This document shows positions 7,433 to 17,131 of a DNA stretch of 64,000 bases, one piece after another (positions within the stretch are counted from its first letter, which is position 1; each line of letters begins with the position of its first letter). This stretch comes from Psychrobacter immobilis. Lineage in GTDB: Bacteria > Pseudomonadota > Gammaproteobacteria > Pseudomonadales > Moraxellaceae. Position numbers and translations under genes: made by a program. The DNA lies in NCBI RefSeq assembly GCF_904846185.1, contig NZ_CAJGZQ010000007.1:1-64000 (forward strand), written 5' to 3'. A model generated the notes under the pieces. That model worked only from the letters and a program-made list of their open reading frames with translations, was not told where the DNA came from and did not search any database.

Positions 7433-8854
7433 TTATGCTGGATTTGGTATCACATGCTGACGAATTTGCTCAGCAACCAATTCGGCATCATTATCAAGCA
7501 CCACCACATGCTGCGGTAAGCTCTCTAAACCTTCGGTATGGGCTGGGCGTGCGATTTCTATCGGTCCAATAGCTTCGATGATCGTATCGGCAAATTTCAC
7601 TGGCAGTGCGGTTTCGGCACAAACAATCACCTCTCCCGCGCGCTGTAATTCTTTGGCAACCTTGATACCATCAGCCGTATGGGGATCAACCAACTCTCCA
7701 TGCTGCTCATAAAGTGTTTTGATAGTGTCGAGACGGTCGGCATGAGTAGATTTACCCGCAGCAAAACCGTAGCGAGTGTTGACCGCCTCCATTAGGTCAG
7801 ACAAATCAAAGCCTTGACCAGATTTCACCCCTTCAAATAACTCATGAACGCGGGCGCTGTCTTTATCTAATAAGAGATAAACAAAACGCTCAAAGTTAGA
7901 GGCTTTAGAGATATCCATCGATGGGCTTGACGTGATATAGGTTTTATCAGTCGGACGTGGCTGATAAGCACCTTGATTAAAGAAGTCGTTGAGTACATCG
8001 TTTTCGTTGGTTGCGACGATTAGACGATCAACTGGCAGCCCCATTTCACGTGCAATGTGACCGGCACAAATATTACCAAAGTTGCCTGATGGTACGCTAA
8101 AACTAACCTTTTCGTCGTTACTTGAAGTCACAGCAAAGTAAGCTTTAAAATAATAAACGATTTGCGCTAGGATACGACCCCAGTTAATAGAATTAACCGT
8201 ACCTAAATTATAAGCCGCTTTAAACTCCGCATCCTGTTGTAGCGCTTTAACGATATCTTGGCAATCATCAAACATGCCTTCGATGGCGATATTATGGATA
8301 TTATCATCGGTCAGGCTATACATCTGCGCGCGCTGAAATTCGCTCATTTTGCCGTGTGGTGACAGCATAAAGACTTCGATGTTTTCTTTACCACGCAGGG
8401 CATATTCTGCTGCACTGCCTGTATCACCACTGGTCGCACCAATAATGGTGATGCGCGCGTCTTTCTTCTTCAGTACATATTCGAAAGCATTACCTAAAAA
8501 CTGCATGGCAACATCTTTAAACGCTAACGTCGGACCGTTCGACAAGCCTAAAATGTATAAGTTATCTTCAAGTTTGCGGACAGGAACAATCTCATCAGAG
8601 CCAAATACCTCAGCAGTGTAAGTGCGCTCAATGATATCTTGCAAATCAGCGGTAGGAATATCGGTGGCAAAGCGCTGCATAATCGCCAGCGCCAGCTGTG
8701 GATAGCTTAGCGTGCGCCATTCAGTCAGCGTCGCACTATCAATATTCGGATAATGCTCAGGCAACATCAAACCACCGTCTGGTGCAAGACCCATTAATAG
8801 CACATCACTAAAATCCATCGGCGCTGTCTGACCACGGGTACTGATATATTTCAT
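7433..8854 (-). CDS. thrC: Threonine synthase
   Basis: ThrC converts O-phosphohomoserine to threonine with pyridoxal phosphate. The 473-residue length fits the longer, fungal/gamma-proteobacterial type, whose N-terminus (MKYISTRGQTAPMDFSDVLL) is characteristic. The PLP lysine lies in LAFKDVAMQFLGN (about 108-120). GATSGDTGSAAEYALRG and SVPSGNFGNICAG form the phosphate-binding loops. AGGACA precedes the ATG. The usual partner hom is not next to it here; rsmB is the upstream neighbour, 41 bp away. Confidence 0.95.
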   Translation of the reverse strand: MKYISTRGQTAPMDFSDVLLMGLAPDGGLMLPEHYPNIDSATLTEWRTLSYPQLALAIMQRFATDIPTADLQDIIERTYTAEVFGSDEIVPVRKLEDNLYILGLSNGPTLAFKDVAMQFLGNAFEYVLKKKDARITIIGATSGDTGSAAEYALRGKENIEVFMLSPHGKMSEFQRAQMYSLTDDNIHNIAIEGMFDDCQDIVKALQQDAEFKAAYNLGTVNSINWGRILAQIVYYFKAYFAVTSSNDEKVSFSVPSGNFGNICAGHIAREMGLPVDRLIVATNENDVLNDFFNQGAYQPRPTDKTYITSSPSMDISKASNFERFVYLLLDKDSARVHELFEGVKSGQGFDLSDLMEAVNTRYGFAAGKSTHADRLDTIKTLYEQHGELVDPHTADGIKVAKELQRAGEVIVCAETALPVKFADTIIEAIGPIEIARPAHTEGLESLPQHVVVLDNDAELVAEQIRQHVIPNPA

Positions 8855-8895
8855 TAGATTGTCCTGTCTATAATGAGATGATTAATTAAAACAGT

Positions 8896-10461
8896 TTATT
8901 CAGCAGTTTTTTGCAGCAAGGCATAATAAAAACCATCGCCGCTCTCGATATTAATGGGCAAACACTGGCGACCAATCGCCTGTTCAATACCCCAATTACA
9001 ATCGTCGCTAAATTCAATGGCTACTACATTGTTATAGTAAGTCATGAAATCCTGCATTTGCTCGACGTTCTCTTGCTTTAGGATAGAGCAAGTGACATAT
9101 AGCAAATAACCGCCAACCTTAAGTTGTGGCCATAGATTATGCAAGATATCCGCTTGTAAGAGTGCCGTTTGCTCAACGTCTTCTTCGGTACGCAAGATAC
9201 TGATATCAGGATGACGACGGATTACGCCAGTCGCCGTACAAGGTGAATCTAATAATATAGCGTCAAATACGAGTTTGCTCTTTTTCTTACCAGCGCCTTG
9301 CCATGTCGTTGCATCAGCACAGACAATATTGAGTTCGATATTTTTCTCAGCTTGCTGTAAATCGTGCTGACTTAAGTTCAAGCGCTGTAAATTGGTATGA
9401 ATGCGCTCGATACGCGGCGCTTCATTATCTATCGCAGTCAGCTTCACTTTCGAAACCAGAGAAACAGATTCATCGTTTTGTTTCACGTGAAACAACGAAG
9501 ACTCATTTGAGCTGATTAATTCTAACCAATGAGCAAGCTTACCACCCGGCGCTGCACAAGCATCTAAAATGCGGATCTCGTTGTTATTGGTGTCTATATC
9601 GCCGTCTGCATCATCGCTTTTAACACTCAGCTTATTAATTAAAGCGTTATGAATAAGCGGCGCGGCAAGCTGAGCATGCATATCTTGTACACTAGCAGCT
9701 CCTTCAGCGAATTGCGGTAAGGCATTGACTGCGGTACTTTGATGTAATCTTAACCCTTTGGTTAATATGCTATTAGATGCGGCTGCATCCGATGAGCTGG
9801 CTAAATTAAAACCACTCGTTAGCTCAACCAAATCTGCTTCAACTTCAAATTCCACCAAGGCTTGCTGATAATCCTCTACCGAGGTAACCGCTGTATTCAC
9901 GCGTAAAAACATCGGTGCAGGTTGACGTAACCCTTGCATCAGATCGTCATACTGCTCACTCCAATCTTGCTTAAGCTGATAGGCAAGCCAATTCGGTAAG
10001 CTGTGTTTTTTATCACATTTCTTACGGAACTTACTTGGGTTCTTAGCGACTTTACGCAAAATAGCATTAATTAAGCCCGTCGCGTGCGCAAATTCGATTT
10101 CTTTTGCTGCTTCAACCGTTTCATGAATCGCCGCATGGTCAGCCACTTGCAAATAAAGCAGCTGGGTTAAACCTACTTGAATCGTCGTACGTACTTCTTT
10201 TTCATCAATAGAGTTATCAGCCAGACTATCGAGTAGACGCTCAAGGGCGTACCATTGGCGCAACGTGGTTAGCAATAGCGCATGGGCAAAACCTTTATCA
10301 CCGTCATGCAAACTGTTTAATAGCGGATCAAGGACGCTCGCTAGCGACTGACCATTTTGAATCGCCAGTAAAGTGCGAATCACGCGGACGCGGACGCTAC
10401 CATTCATGATAAGGTTACTTGACGGTTTGAGCTTATTGTTTCTTGGCGCAGTGCTTCTCAT
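8896..10461 (-). CDS. rsmB: 16S rRNA m5C967 methyltransferase RsmB (Sun/Fmu)
   Basis: RsmB methylates C967 of 16S rRNA using S-adenosylmethionine. The 521-residue protein has an N-terminal NusB-like RNA-binding domain (about 20-160) and a Rossmann methyltransferase domain with DACAAPGGKLAHWLEL, the motif IV cysteine in LDSPCTATGVIRRHPDI and the catalytic motif VI cysteine in TCSILKQENVEQ. It is longer than the E. coli enzyme (429), with extra low-complexity segments. One of these (around 9480) contains a perfect parS, which may explain part of the local sequence. It lies downstream of fmt, as is common. Confidence 0.92.
   Translation of the reverse strand: MRSTAPRNNKLKPSSNLIMNGSVRVRVIRTLLAIQNGQSLASVLDPLLNSLHDGDKGFAHALLLTTLRQWYALERLLDSLADNSIDEKEVRTTIQVGLTQLLYLQVADHAAIHETVEAAKEIEFAHATGLINAILRKVAKNPSKFRKKCDKKHSLPNWLAYQLKQDWSEQYDDLMQGLRQPAPMFLRVNTAVTSVEDYQQALVEFEVEADLVELTSGFNLASSSDAAASNSILTKGLRLHQSTAVNALPQFAEGAASVQDMHAQLAAPLIHNALINKLSVKSDDADGDIDTNNNEIRILDACAAPGGKLAHWLELISSNESSLFHVKQNDESVSLVSKVKLTAIDNEAPRIERIHTNLQRLNLSQHDLQQAEKNIELNIVCADATTWQGAGKKKSKLVFDAILLDSPCTATGVIRRHPDISILRTEEDVEQTALLQADILHNLWPQLKVGGYLLYVTCSILKQENVEQMQDFMTYYNNVVAIEFSDDCNWGIEQAIGRQCLPINIESGDGFYYALLQKTAE
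9479..9494. other. Perfect parS site
   Basis: TGTTTCACGTGAAACA is an exact match to the bacterial parS consensus, inside rsmB about 13 kb from oriC. It is the strongest expected ParB binding site in the window. Confidence 0.9.
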
Positions 10462-10580
10462 TAAATTGAATTTCCTTGACGTCTAACAATTAGCGTCTGA
10501 TAAAAGTTGGATTGTTTGGTATTAAATTAAAAATATTAAAATAAATAAGGTTAAGCGGTATTAAACTGATTTAGGAGCAA

Positions 10581-11666
10581 TTATTTTGAGTCTGCTGTGA
10601 ACTGGTCACCATCATTCAGTTGGTTGCCATGGCAGATTTGCTCGGCTGTCATCGGTTTACCACCAGCAAACTGTAATTCGGTAATGGCTAAAGTGCTGGC
10701 TTGCAGTTTTTCGAGACCATTATCAATATTACTATCATGACCACAAGCTACCAATATCGCTTTGCGTCCAACGCTGATGACTGTACCAGCAGGCTGATTG
10801 GTTTGCTGCGACGGATTCACAGGCAGACTTGCTAAAATCTTGACACGCTGCCCTGCCAAAAAAGTATAAGCACCTGGCCATGGCGTCAGTCCACGAATTT
10901 GTCGCTCAATTTCAGTAGCGGATTGTGTCCAGTTGATTTCGCCTTCGGTTTTGACCAGTTTTTCAGCATAATTGGCTTGACTGTCATCTTGAGGTACAGC
11001 CTGTGCTTGATAATGTGGTAAGTCCTTTAGCACGGTAATAATGGCCGTCGCACCAAGCTCAGCCATTTTATCATGGAGGCTGGCAGCTGTATCATCAGCC
11101 TTAATAGGTGCGCTGACTTTATAAAGCATGTCGCCAGTATCAAGCCCTTTATCCATCTGCATAATAGTGATGCCGGTCTCACTATCACCCGCCAATAATG
11201 CACGGTGAATAGGTGCTGCACCGCGCCAGCGTGGTAATAAGGACGCATGAATATTGAGGCAACCATAAGTCGGTGTGGTCAATACACCAATCGGCAATAT
11301 CAAGCCATAAGCCGCGACAATCATCACATCTGGCTGATAACTACGCAGAGTCTCACGTGCGATCAACCCTTCACTACTAGATTTTTTAAAGGTGAGAGGC
11401 TGCTCGACGGCAATATCATGAGCCAATGCGACTTGCTTTACTGCAGAGGCCGATAATTTTTGACCCCGTCCTGCCTTACGGTCGGGTTGCGTATATACAG
11501 CGACGATGTCTATATTCAATGCTTCTTGCTGGCTGATAAGCGCCTCAAGACTAACGGCGGCAAACTCAGGAGTGCCAGCAAAAGCAACTCTTAAGCGCTT
11601 ACTAGATGAGCAATCTTTCGTCGTAGATGGCATGGATAAATCGGAGGCAGAAGCAATTATAGTCAT
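10581..11666 (-). CDS. fmt: Methionyl-tRNA formyltransferase
   Basis: Fmt formylates initiator Met-tRNA with 10-formyltetrahydrofolate. The catalytic domain begins RVAFAGTPEFAA (about 26-37) and carries the signature NIHASLLPRWRGAAPIHRAL and GITIMQMDKGLDTGDM. The C-terminal OB-fold domain follows (from about 225, NWTQSATEIERQIRGLTPWP). At 361 residues it is longer than usual (~315) because of a ~25-residue N-terminal extension; a start at 11633 (MPSTTKD) would shorten this, and neither start has a clear ribosome-binding site. No def gene is next to it. Confidence 0.92.
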   Translation of the reverse strand: MTIIASASDLSMPSTTKDCSSSKRLRVAFAGTPEFAAVSLEALISQQEALNIDIVAVYTQPDRKAGRGQKLSASAVKQVALAHDIAVEQPLTFKKSSSEGLIARETLRSYQPDVMIVAAYGLILPIGVLTTPTYGCLNIHASLLPRWRGAAPIHRALLAGDSETGITIMQMDKGLDTGDMLYKVSAPIKADDTAASLHDKMAELGATAIITVLKDLPHYQAQAVPQDDSQANYAEKLVKTEGEINWTQSATEIERQIRGLTPWPGAYTFLAGQRVKILASLPVNPSQQTNQPAGTVISVGRKAILVACGHDSNIDNGLEKLQASTLAITELQFAGGKPMTAEQICHGNQLNDGDQFTADSK

Positions 11667-11982
11667 AAACAGGCATTATATAGGGTTGATTGACTCATTA
11701 TAGGTGAGTTTACGATGTTGTGCCATGGTTGTAATAACGGTAATCGAGCGTTACCAATGATACGGTTTGTCTTTATAATAGAAAGCAAGAAGGGCGCTCT
11801 TATTGATGAGTTTATTTACAAAACAATGCGTGATTGAGCGATATTCCACTGCCATTCACCATTTTTTTCTAGATAATAGCTGTAAAACCGTAAAAGATAA
11901 AACGGCTTGAATAAACCAGCTACTGTGCCAAACTGATGACTTACTCACTATGTTTCTTGTGTCGATATAGGACCACGCTTTC
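11667..11982. other. Divergent intergenic region, fmt / histidine kinase
   Basis: This 316-bp gap separates the minus-strand fmt start from the plus-strand kinase start and must hold both promoters. AGGA lies before the kinase ATG. I see no repeat, RNA gene or operator that I can support. Confidence 0.4.
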
Positions 11983-14814
11983 ATGCAACAGTTTCAGTCC
12001 TTACAGCGCTTACTCATATTTTATGCACTGACCTTGCTGGTCATGTTGTCTATCTATTATTTTGCGCTGTTTCACGAGATAAAAAAACACAGTGAACAAC
12101 ACAGTATCGATACTTTCCATACATTGCAGTATGAAGTTACTGAACGTGATGATCTTCTAAATCCTGACATTAAAAGGATTTTAGAAAAACCCGTATTTGA
12201 AGACATAAGCTATCAGCTGGTTTTTATGATGCCCTCTGGGCAGACTTATATCCATCGCCATACTCAGCCCAATGAGCGTGCTTTTGCTAACGTTACGTTT
12301 CCTATCATTAGCTCATCCCCTTCTAATAACGGCAGTCATAGTGCTTACACGCTTAATAATCGCAACTTAACCGGCACCATTAAACTCAAAAGTGGTCATC
12401 AGCTTTATATTATATTGCGCCATAAGCCGCTGATCATTGACTGGATATCTTATCGCTACTGGTTGCCATTGATGGCAGCGATCATGCTTTTTATTATCGC
12501 TTTGCTGTATATGCTCAATCGTCGCACCAATTGGGAACAGCTTCTGATTTATACGGACAATCTAAGTAGCCACGCAAAAGAAGCCTATAGTCCGCCGCCT
12601 TTTTTGCAAAAAAAATCTACGCCTGAGTTTCTACGTTTAGGCCATGCGCTGAGCCGTGTCAGCTACCAGTTGCATAATGACTATCGCCGCATTAAAACCC
12701 TAACACATCGTCTTGAACGTTTGGTTGATCAATCCCCTTTACCGATGCTGATGATCATGCGTCATGGTCAAATCAGCTTTTTCAATAAACGCTTTGAACA
12801 AATATTCATGTCTTTACCGCAAAGCGATAGCAACTATGAACTGACGAATTTTATCGCGGGTAAAGATGAATCCACGCAACGATTGCTGCAAACATTAGCC
12901 AACCTACGCGTCACTCGTACCTTAACAGTCTATGGGTTAGAAAATGAACAGGCTTACCAATTGCACGTTACGCCATGGTTTGGTGAACATGGTCAGGTTC
13001 ACGGCTTTACCGTACTGCTGAATAATGTTAATGAATTTGCCAGTCAAATAGGGCAATTACAGCAACAAAATCAACGGCTACAACGCCAAATTAATGAATT
13101 TAATACGATTAAATCGACGATGGGTCATGATTTGCGCCTGCCGTTAGAAGCAATGATTGACACGCTAGAACCGATTGATCCTGAGACATTGACTGCTGCG
13201 CAGAATGACATTTTAATATCCTTAATTAAAAGCAGTCAGAGTATGCTCACGACACTTAATAATGTGCTAGACATTGAGGAAATAGCGGTAAGAAAAACCC
13301 GCCTAAGCATTGAGCCTGTTGATATTTATAGACTGGGGCAACAGGTCAGTCAGTCATTTATAGAAAGGATAAGGCAGCAAGGGCTTGAGCTGCTGTATTT
13401 TTTTGCACCTGACAGTCCGCGTTGTATTGATACAGACCATCAGCGCCTACAGCAAATCTTATACGACTTATTAGATAATGCAGTGAAATTTACCACTTCT
13501 GGCTATGTATCACTGACCATCGAAACAGTCAGTAATGCAGAGCTATTAGCAACAAAAAACCGAAGCTTAGTAAATCTTAATAAAGACCTTACACTGATTA
13601 AAAATAGTCAAATCAATAAAGACAATCCCAATCATGCCTCACACGACTGGATTCGTTTTAGCATAAAAGACAGCGGTATGGGCATCGATATAGCGAAGCA
13701 ACATCAACTGTTGGTTCAGCTTAATAAAAGCAGCAATCAAAACACCCATCGAAACGTTAATTACATTCAAAAGAACACGACTGGGCAAGGCCTAGGGTTA
13801 AATAACGTCAATAGTTTTGCGCGATTATTGGGTGGTTTTATTGAAATAAAAAGCACGATGACAGCAGGCAGCAGTCTGAATCTTTATCTGCCTTGCAGAC
13901 GTCCAAATTATCAGCCTATTTATCATCATAGTCAGCATTTGACTCATATCCATCTAATAGCAGTGATTAAACAACCACTACGTGCCAAACATCTGCACGA
14001 TTTTTGCGCATATTTATCGATGCCAGCTACTATCTACACTTCTATAGATAAATCAGATCTACAACAATTAAACGAAAAACTGGCACAAGACGAGCAAAGA
14101 CTCGCCCCTATCTTGCTATTAGATTACGAATATTATGAAACCCTCTCTATTGCTTCCGCTAATCAGGCGATAGGGAATGATGATAGACAACAAGCATTAA
14201 ATACCCTACTCGATAATCCGTCGCTACCAAAGATACTACTTAGTATGAAACCTGAGCGCCGTATTCCCTCTATATTATTAGATAAATATGAAGGATTCTT
14301 GAGCAAACCATTAGATGCGACTTTATTGCTCTCTGAATTACTGCGCTTAACCTTACCAGCGAGACAGAAGCTAGTTCAAGCCATAGAGATAAAAGAAGAG
14401 AATAAGCAGCTAGCAAACGAAGCAGATAAAGCTGCTAACGAGAATGTATTGCCACTTATTTTGGTAGTAGAAGACAGTCCAACCAATCAGAAAATAACGT
14501 GCAAGATATTGAGTAAACTTGGTTATCGTAGTGTGGTCGCAGAAGATGGTCAGCAAGCGTTAGATATGCTACAACAACAGCGTCAAGATATCTCACTCAT
14601 TTTGATGGACTGTCGCATGCCTGTCATGGATGGGCTACAGGCTACCCAAGCGATTCGTGCGCAAGGCGATAAAATTGCGATTGTGGCGCTAACTGCGAAC
14701 AATACCAAAGAAGATCGCGACGCTTGTATAGAAGTAGGAATGGATGAATTTTTAGCCAAACCGATCAATAAAAAAGAATTAGAGTCGGTTTTACAGAGCT
14801 TCATAAAATCATGA
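11983..14814 (+). CDS. Hybrid sensor histidine kinase/response regulator
   Basis: This 943-residue inner-membrane kinase has a first transmembrane helix at about 9-28, a periplasmic sensor region to about 155, and a second helix at about 158-177. A PAS-like segment lies around 250-350, then a coiled coil. The HisKA domain has the phospho-acceptor His382 (GHDLRLPLE). The ATPase domain has an N-box (LLDNAVKFT), G1 (DSGMGID) and G2 (GQGLGL). A C-terminal receiver (about 824-940) has Asp876 in LILMDCRMPVMDG. There is no C-terminal HPt domain, so it differs from classic GacS/BarA and would need a separate phosphotransfer partner. It is the only plus-strand gene left of oriC, so it is transcribed against the replication fork. 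The signal is unknown. Confidence 0.85.
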   Translation: MQQFQSLQRLLIFYALTLLVMLSIYYFALFHEIKKHSEQHSIDTFHTLQYEVTERDDLLNPDIKRILEKPVFEDISYQLVFMMPSGQTYIHRHTQPNERAFANVTFPIISSSPSNNGSHSAYTLNNRNLTGTIKLKSGHQLYIILRHKPLIIDWISYRYWLPLMAAIMLFIIALLYMLNRRTNWEQLLIYTDNLSSHAKEAYSPPPFLQKKSTPEFLRLGHALSRVSYQLHNDYRRIKTLTHRLERLVDQSPLPMLMIMRHGQISFFNKRFEQIFMSLPQSDSNYELTNFIAGKDESTQRLLQTLANLRVTRTLTVYGLENEQAYQLHVTPWFGEHGQVHGFTVLLNNVNEFASQIGQLQQQNQRLQRQINEFNTIKSTMGHDLRLPLEAMIDTLEPIDPETLTAAQNDILISLIKSSQSMLTTLNNVLDIEEIAVRKTRLSIEPVDIYRLGQQVSQSFIERIRQQGLELLYFFAPDSPRCIDTDHQRLQQILYDLLDNAVKFTTSGYVSLTIETVSNAELLATKNRSLVNLNKDLTLIKNSQINKDNPNHASHDWIRFSIKDSGMGIDIAKQHQLLVQLNKSSNQNTHRNVNYIQKNTTGQGLGLNNVNSFARLLGGFIEIKSTMTAGSSLNLYLPCRRPNYQPIYHHSQHLTHIHLIAVIKQPLRAKHLHDFCAYLSMPATIYTSIDKSDLQQLNEKLAQDEQRLAPILLLDYEYYETLSIASANQAIGNDDRQQALNTLLDNPSLPKILLSMKPERRIPSILLDKYEGFLSKPLDATLLLSELLRLTLPARQKLVQAIEIKEENKQLANEADKAANENVLPLILVVEDSPTNQKITCKILSKLGYRSVVAEDGQQALDMLQQQRQDISLILMDCRMPVMDGLQATQAIRAQGDKIAIVALTANNTKEDRDACIEVGMDEFLAKPINKKELESVLQSFIKS

Positions 14815-14880
14815 CAATCTATAAAACTGACTTTTTAGGTTTCAACAATTACTTTATAAATCAATTACTTCATAAATCAG

Positions 14881-15555
14881 CTATTTCATAAAACCATTAT
14901 CTGCTAAAAATGCTTCTGTAATTTGGCTTTGCGGACTTGGCGTATTCATACCACTGGTTTGCGACTTATTTAACAAACGTTCTAAATAGCGCGCGACGAT
15001 ATCCACTTCGATATTGACTTTATTTCCAACCAGCCAATGCTTAGCGATATTGGTCACTTGAGCGGTATGTGGAATGATATTTAAAGAGACAATATTGTCT
15101 CGTACAAGGTTGGTCGTCAGACTAATACCATCAACCGTGATAGAGCCTTTGGTCGCTGTATAGTGCGCCAGCTCTTGTGGTATCTCGATTTCGATATAGA
15201 TAGAGCGCGCATCTTGTTGCAGCTTACTGACCACGCCGACGCCATCGACGTGACCCGCGACGATATGACCACCAAAACGCGTGGTTGGTAGCATCGCTTT
15301 CTCTAAATTCACTGTGTGACCAGCTTTTAAAGTTTCTAATGCGGTACGAGCGATAGTTTCACGTGAGACATCGACCGAGTAATGATTACTCCCTAGGTCT
15401 ACAACGGTTAAGCAGATACCATTGGAGGCAATAGAATCTCCTAGCTTCACATCACTAAAGTCCAAACCATCAGACTCTATCGTCAAACGTATATCACCGC
15501 CCGTAGGCTGCATGGACTTAACCTTTCCAACACTCTCTATAATTCCAGTAAACAT
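14881..15555 (-). CDS. ribE: Riboflavin synthase, alpha subunit
   Basis: This enzyme dismutates two 6,7-dimethyl-8-ribityllumazine molecules to riboflavin. The 224-residue protein has the expected internal duplication of two lumazine-binding barrels: the first begins MFTGIIESVGKVKSM and carries ASNGICLTVVDL, the second carries GHIVAGHVDGVGVV and TVDGISLTTNLV. The C-terminus is about 15-20 residues longer than usual. It is separated from ribD by a 421-bp gap full of DnaA boxes, so the two are unlikely to be one tight operon. A degenerate parS-like 16-mer (15355-15370) lies inside the gene. Confidence 0.93.
   Translation of the reverse strand: MFTGIIESVGKVKSMQPTGGDIRLTIESDGLDFSDVKLGDSIASNGICLTVVDLGSNHYSVDVSRETIARTALETLKAGHTVNLEKAMLPTTRFGGHIVAGHVDGVGVVSKLQQDARSIYIEIEIPQELAHYTATKGSITVDGISLTTNLVRDNIVSLNIIPHTAQVTNIAKHWLVGNKVNIEVDIVARYLERLLNKSQTSGMNTPSPQSQITEAFLADNGFMK
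15355..15370. other. Degenerate parS-like site in ribE
   Basis: AGTTTCACGTGAGACA differs from the parS consensus at positions 1 and 13. It lies within coding sequence and may be chance. Confidence 0.3.
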
Positions 15556-15686
15556 ATCGACCTCATTTCATTATGATATTGTCTTTATAGACAATATATC
15601 TTGATCTATTAATATTGTGGCAGCATTTGTCTAAGCCAGTTTTCTTAGTGTAACTTGAGCTTAATTGAGCCTATGATGGGATAGAT

Positions 15687-15957
15687 TGTGGATAAGTACT
15701 GACAATTCAACTCATAACGTATTAAAACACGCATTTCCGTTAAGTTATCCACAGGAAACAAGATGTTGGCTAATATCAAGAAAGATTAATAGCAAAACCT
15801 AAGTTACTGATTACATTAGATTAATATAAAATTTTTTATAAAAGACCTATTTTTCTGTTTCATGTGAAACAAAGTTATACACAGTTTCATGTGGAACCTT
15901 GTACGACACTGGCTGCTTATCCACACTTAGCAAAAATTTAGCACAAACTGTGGATAA
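15687..15957. other. DnaA-box cluster with AT-rich stretch in the ribE-ribD gap
   Basis: Four consensus DnaA boxes occur in 271 bp: 15687-15695 (minus), 15745-15753 (plus), 15917-15925 (plus) and 15949-15957 (minus). TTATACACA at 15875-15883 is one mismatch away. An AT-rich stretch (about 15781-15855) and a near-perfect parS (15856-15871) lie between them. The composition equals that of the oriC candidate at 22.5-22.8 kb. Gene polarity does not switch here, so a second origin element, a DnaA titration site or DnaA control of ribE are the candidate roles. Confidence 0.65.
15856..15871. other. parS site (one mismatch)
   Basis: TGTTTCATGTGAAACA differs from parS only at position 8. A weaker copy (AGTTTCATGTGGAACC) follows at 15883-15898. 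Confidence 0.75.
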
Positions 15958-15976
15958 GCTGTTTATAAATAACAAG

Positions 15977-17047
15977 TTATAGCGGTAATAAAGTCAGTTT
16001 AAGGTCAGGAGTTAATGTTTCATGGCTATAAATATTAAAACGCAACTGCTGAGCTAGAGACAATGGGTTAAAATCGACCATCGGTCTTGCTTGCGCGCCC
16101 AACAAACAAGGCGCCTGATAAACAATCAACTCATCTACCAATTGTTGGCTTAAGAAGCCACCAGCAACACTAGATCCTGCCTCTATCAATACGTCATAAC
16201 ATTGATGATCACTGACTAATTTTTTTAGTAATTCAGTCAAGTTATCTTCGCGCCAATAAATCGTATCCGGTCGACGGCATAATTGATAGTCAGACTGTAA
16301 GCTGTGTTCTAAGCGCTGACGCCTATCGAGTACGACAACCTTAGGAGCAGGAACTTGTTCAGGTGGCACAGCTAATTGGTTGGAACGTACATTAAGCTGT
16401 GGATTATCCGTGATAACCGTCTCACTACCGGTAATAATCGCGCCACTTTGTGCACGTAGCTTCTGCACATCTTCGCGGGCAGACGCTGAGGTAATCCATT
16501 TTGACTCCCCAGATGCCATCGCGGTACGACCGTCAAGGCTGGTGGCAATTTTCAGTCGTACATAAGGCATCTGGGTGCGCATTGCCTTTAAAAACCCACG
16601 ATTTAAAGCTTCTGCTTGCTCGGTTAATATACCGACTGTCACTTGAATTCCAGCCTGCTCTAACAGTTTCACACCACGTCCTGCCACTTGTGGATTGGGA
16701 TCAAGCCCTGCGATTACGACACGTTTCACACCGGCATCAATAAGGCCCAAAGCACAAGGTGGCGTACGCCCCGTATGACTACAAGGCTCTAAAGTCACAT
16801 AGGCGGTTGCACCTAAAGCCCTCGCACCCGCTTCTTTTAGCGCAAATACTTCTGCATGAGGCTGACCAGCTTTCGAATGAAACCCTTGACCGACGATCGC
16901 TTCTGCTTGCACGATGACACAGCCTACCGCTGGATTAGGTCTGGTGGTATATAAACCCTGTTTGGCTTGTTCGATCGCAAGCATCATAAAGTAGCGGTCT
17001 TGCGCATTCTGAGTATGGTTTGAGACTGGCATAAAAGTAGACTTCAT
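15977..17047 (-). CDS. ribD: Bifunctional riboflavin deaminase/reductase RibD
   Basis: RibD deaminates the pyrimidine from the GTP cyclohydrolase II step and then reduces its ribose side chain. The N-terminal zinc deaminase domain has HAEVFALKEAG (about 43-53) and PCSHTGRTPPCALGLI (zinc cysteines). The C-terminal reductase domain starts near 155 (VRLKIATSLDGRTAMASGES) and has DVLIEAGSSVAGGFL. Length 356 is typical. The N-terminal Met cluster (MKSTFM) leaves the start uncertain by five residues. Upstream lies nrdR, the usual nrdR-ribD order. Confidence 0.95.
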   Translation of the reverse strand: MKSTFMPVSNHTQNAQDRYFMMLAIEQAKQGLYTTRPNPAVGCVIVQAEAIVGQGFHSKAGQPHAEVFALKEAGARALGATAYVTLEPCSHTGRTPPCALGLIDAGVKRVVIAGLDPNPQVAGRGVKLLEQAGIQVTVGILTEQAEALNRGFLKAMRTQMPYVRLKIATSLDGRTAMASGESKWITSASAREDVQKLRAQSGAIITGSETVITDNPQLNVRSNQLAVPPEQVPAPKVVVLDRRQRLEHSLQSDYQLCRRPDTIYWREDNLTELLKKLVSDHQCYDVLIEAGSSVAGGFLSQQLVDELIVYQAPCLLGAQARPMVDFNPLSLAQQLRFNIYSHETLTPDLKLTLLPL

Positions 17048-17131
17048 TAATGATGACAGGAAATTCTATCTAAGAAAACAAGCATTTTGAGCTAAAAAGT
17101 AAATAGGTAAGATTCGATTGTATTCATCAAT

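Noticed and set aside
12068..12083. TGTTTCACGAGATAAA as a parS site
   Set aside because: Only the left half matches; the right half lacks the palindrome.
15883..15898. AGTTTCATGTGGAACC as an independent parS
   Set aside because: It has four mismatches, so I mention it only beside the good site at 15856.
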